This document shows, piece after piece, positions 63,701 through 64,000 of a DNA stretch of 64,000 nt (the first letter of the stretch is position 1; each line of letters opens with the position of its first letter). The translations under genes and the position numbers were made by a program. The DNA is taken from NCBI GenBank assembly GCA_002307035.1, contig DBTL01000091.1:14658-78657 (forward strand). Direction: 5' to 3'. Source of the stretch: Bacteroides sp. UBA1317. GTDB lineage: Bacteria > Bacteroidota > Bacteroidia > Bacteroidales > Bacteroidaceae. The notes below the pieces were generated by a model. The model had not been told where the DNA came from, searched no databases, and saw nothing but the letters and a program-made list of their open reading frames with translations.

Positions 63701-64000
63701 TGCGATCATTCGCGAAAAGGGCACGAATGGTGAACGCGAAATGGCTTACTCACTTTATCTTGCAGGTTTTGACGTGAAAGACGTTACCATGACCGATCTT
63801 ATCAGCGGTCGCGAAACATTAGAAGACGTAAACATGGTTGTTTATTGTGGCGGATTCTCTAACTCCGACGTTTTAGGTTCTGCCAAAGGTTGGGCAGGTG
63901 GCTTCCTCTTCAATAAAAAAGCCAAAACAGCTTTGGATAATTTCTATGCCCGCGAAGATACATTATCATTGGGTATCTGCAACGGTTGCCAGTTGATGGT
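60744..64000 (+). CDS. purL: phosphoribosylformylglycinamidine synthase (cut by window edge)
   Basis: The first 1085 residues of the large, single-chain FGAM synthase of purine synthesis; the gene runs past the window. The start is the ATG at 60744. The N-terminal domain is followed by the two ATP-binding FGAM synthase halves (EINSEHCRHKIFGG as NSEHCRHKIFG, AETHNFPTTVEPFNGASTG, HDHGSAGHVNC, TGKDSLSMTQ). A C-terminal glutaminase domain begins at about 970 and reaches the catalytic Cys motif GICNGCQ in the last codons. This is the fused proteobacterial-type form, not the PurLQS form. Confidence 0.95.
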   Translation, partial: MIFFFRTPSKSVIAVECGHELTANDSKKLCWLFGEANKESEENLLGYFIGPRREMITPWSTNAVEITQNMGLKGITRIEEYFPVNDENADRDPMLQRMYHSLNQEIFVTNRQPEPILYVDDLEAYNEKEGLALSKEEMDYLKKVEQDLGRKLTDSEVFGFAQINSEHCRHKIFGGTFVIDGVEMESSLFQMIKKTTQENPNKIISAYKDNVAFAEGPIVEQFAPADHSKSDYFLIKDIKTVISLKAETHNFPTTVEPFNGASTGTGGEIRDRMGGGKGSLPIAGTAVYMTSYPRTEEDREWEEILPVRKWLYQTPEQILIKASNGASDFGNKFGQPLICGSVLTFEHKENDEIYGYDKVIMLAGGVGYGTQRDCLKGKPEVGNKVVLIGGDNYRIGLGGGSVSSVDTGRYSSGIELNAVQRANAEMQKRANNVVRALCEEDENPIVSIHDHGSAGHVNCLSELVEECGGLIDMSKLPIGDKTLSAKEIIANESQERMGLLIKEEAIEHVRKIAERERAPMYVVGETTGDQRFSFQQADGVRPFDLAVEQMFGSSPKTYMIDKTVERHYANPTYEISQLHEYLTQVLQLEAVACKDWLTNKVDRSVTGKVARQQCQGEIQLPLSDCGVVALDYRGEKGIATSIGHAPQAALADPAAGSILSVAEALTNIVWAPLADGLDSLSLSANWMWPCRSQEGEDARLYTAVKALSDFCCTLQINVPTGKDSLSMTQKYPDGSKVISPGTVIVSAGAEVTDVKKVVSPVLVNDEKSTLYHIDFSFDSFKLGGSAFAQSLGKVGDDVPCVQDAEYFRDAFLAVQELVNKGFILAGHDISAGGLITTLLEMCFANVEGGMEINLDKLQEDDIIKILFAENPGIVIQVKDKHKEEVKKILEEAGVGFIKIGTPTDERHILVTKDEATYQFGIDYMRDVWYSSSYLFDRKQSMNGCAQKRFENYKMQPLELAFASTFKGKFSQYGITPERRTPSGIRAAIIREKGTNGEREMAYSLYLAGFDVKDVTMTDLISGRETLEDVNMVVYCGGFSNSDVLGSAKGWAGGFLFNKKAKTALDNFYAREDTLSLGICNGCQLM

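Noticed and set aside
1..64000. CRISPR arrays, tRNA or rRNA genes, insertion sequences, conjugative or phage genes.
   Set aside because: No regularly spaced repeats, no tRNA T-loop pattern in a cloverleaf context and no transposase, integrase or phage proteins were recognised.

Overview
This window reads as a chromosomal segment of a Bacteroides-type gut bacterium (order Bacteroidales). The evidence is the recurring TAnnTTTG promoter element with few Shine-Dalgarno sequences, a SusC/SusD polysaccharide locus, type B ribosomal protein L31, Na+-pumping decarboxylases for succinate-propionate fermentation, DUF3836 and DUF4924 proteins, and moderately AT-rich DNA. No rRNA, tRNA, CRISPR array or insertion sequence was recognised. 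The species cannot be named from sequence alone.

Layout. 1-2712 (minus): a two-component system, its kinase cut by the window edge, and a MATE exporter. 2946-10530 (plus): a TlpA-like thioredoxin protein, pheS, an MFS carrier, nth, pgk and a substrate-binding lipoprotein. 10579-16291: a porin, a candidate small RNA within a dispersed repeat, a DUF418 membrane protein, a TPR protein and a DUF3836 protein. 16673-20074: an AT-rich glycosyltransferase, then a minus-strand run of nitroreductase, DUF2520 protein, KdsC-like phosphatase and Maf. 20164-21737: a long-hairpin repeat, a 62-residue basic protein whose mRNA appears to terminate before its stop codon, and a GNAT-fold protein. 21878-26495: the methylmalonyl-CoA epimerase/decarboxylase operon. 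26693-33009: a TPR protein, a SusA-like neopullulanase, fba, an EEP-family protein and rpmE2. 33217-39264: PBP1A, a siderophore-type TonB receptor and a PepSY protein. 39350-52755: an alpha-glucan utilization locus (GH13 lipoprotein, SusE/F, SusD, SusC, divergent LacI and MFS, then GH65 phosphorylase). 52825-56222: an oxaloacetate decarboxylase-type Na+ pump. 56494-64000: prfC, rfbD, DUF4924, LysE, and purL cut by the window edge.

How parts fit together. The PUL would bind and cut alpha-glucan at the surface, import oligosaccharides through SusC/D, shorten them with the SusA-like enzyme, and phosphorolyse maltose after MFS uptake. A LacI-type palindrome lies beside susC, and a near-identical one lies beside the distant susA-like gene, suggesting a shared regulon. 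Glycolysis (fba, pgk) feeds fermentation, where the two biotin-dependent Na+ pumps act.

Most interesting signals: the ArfA-like small gene with an internal terminator; the two-copy small RNA with covarying stems; the inverted 41-bp block inside the repeat carrying it; a two-copy long hairpin with a compensatory base pair; and the paired LacI-type operators.
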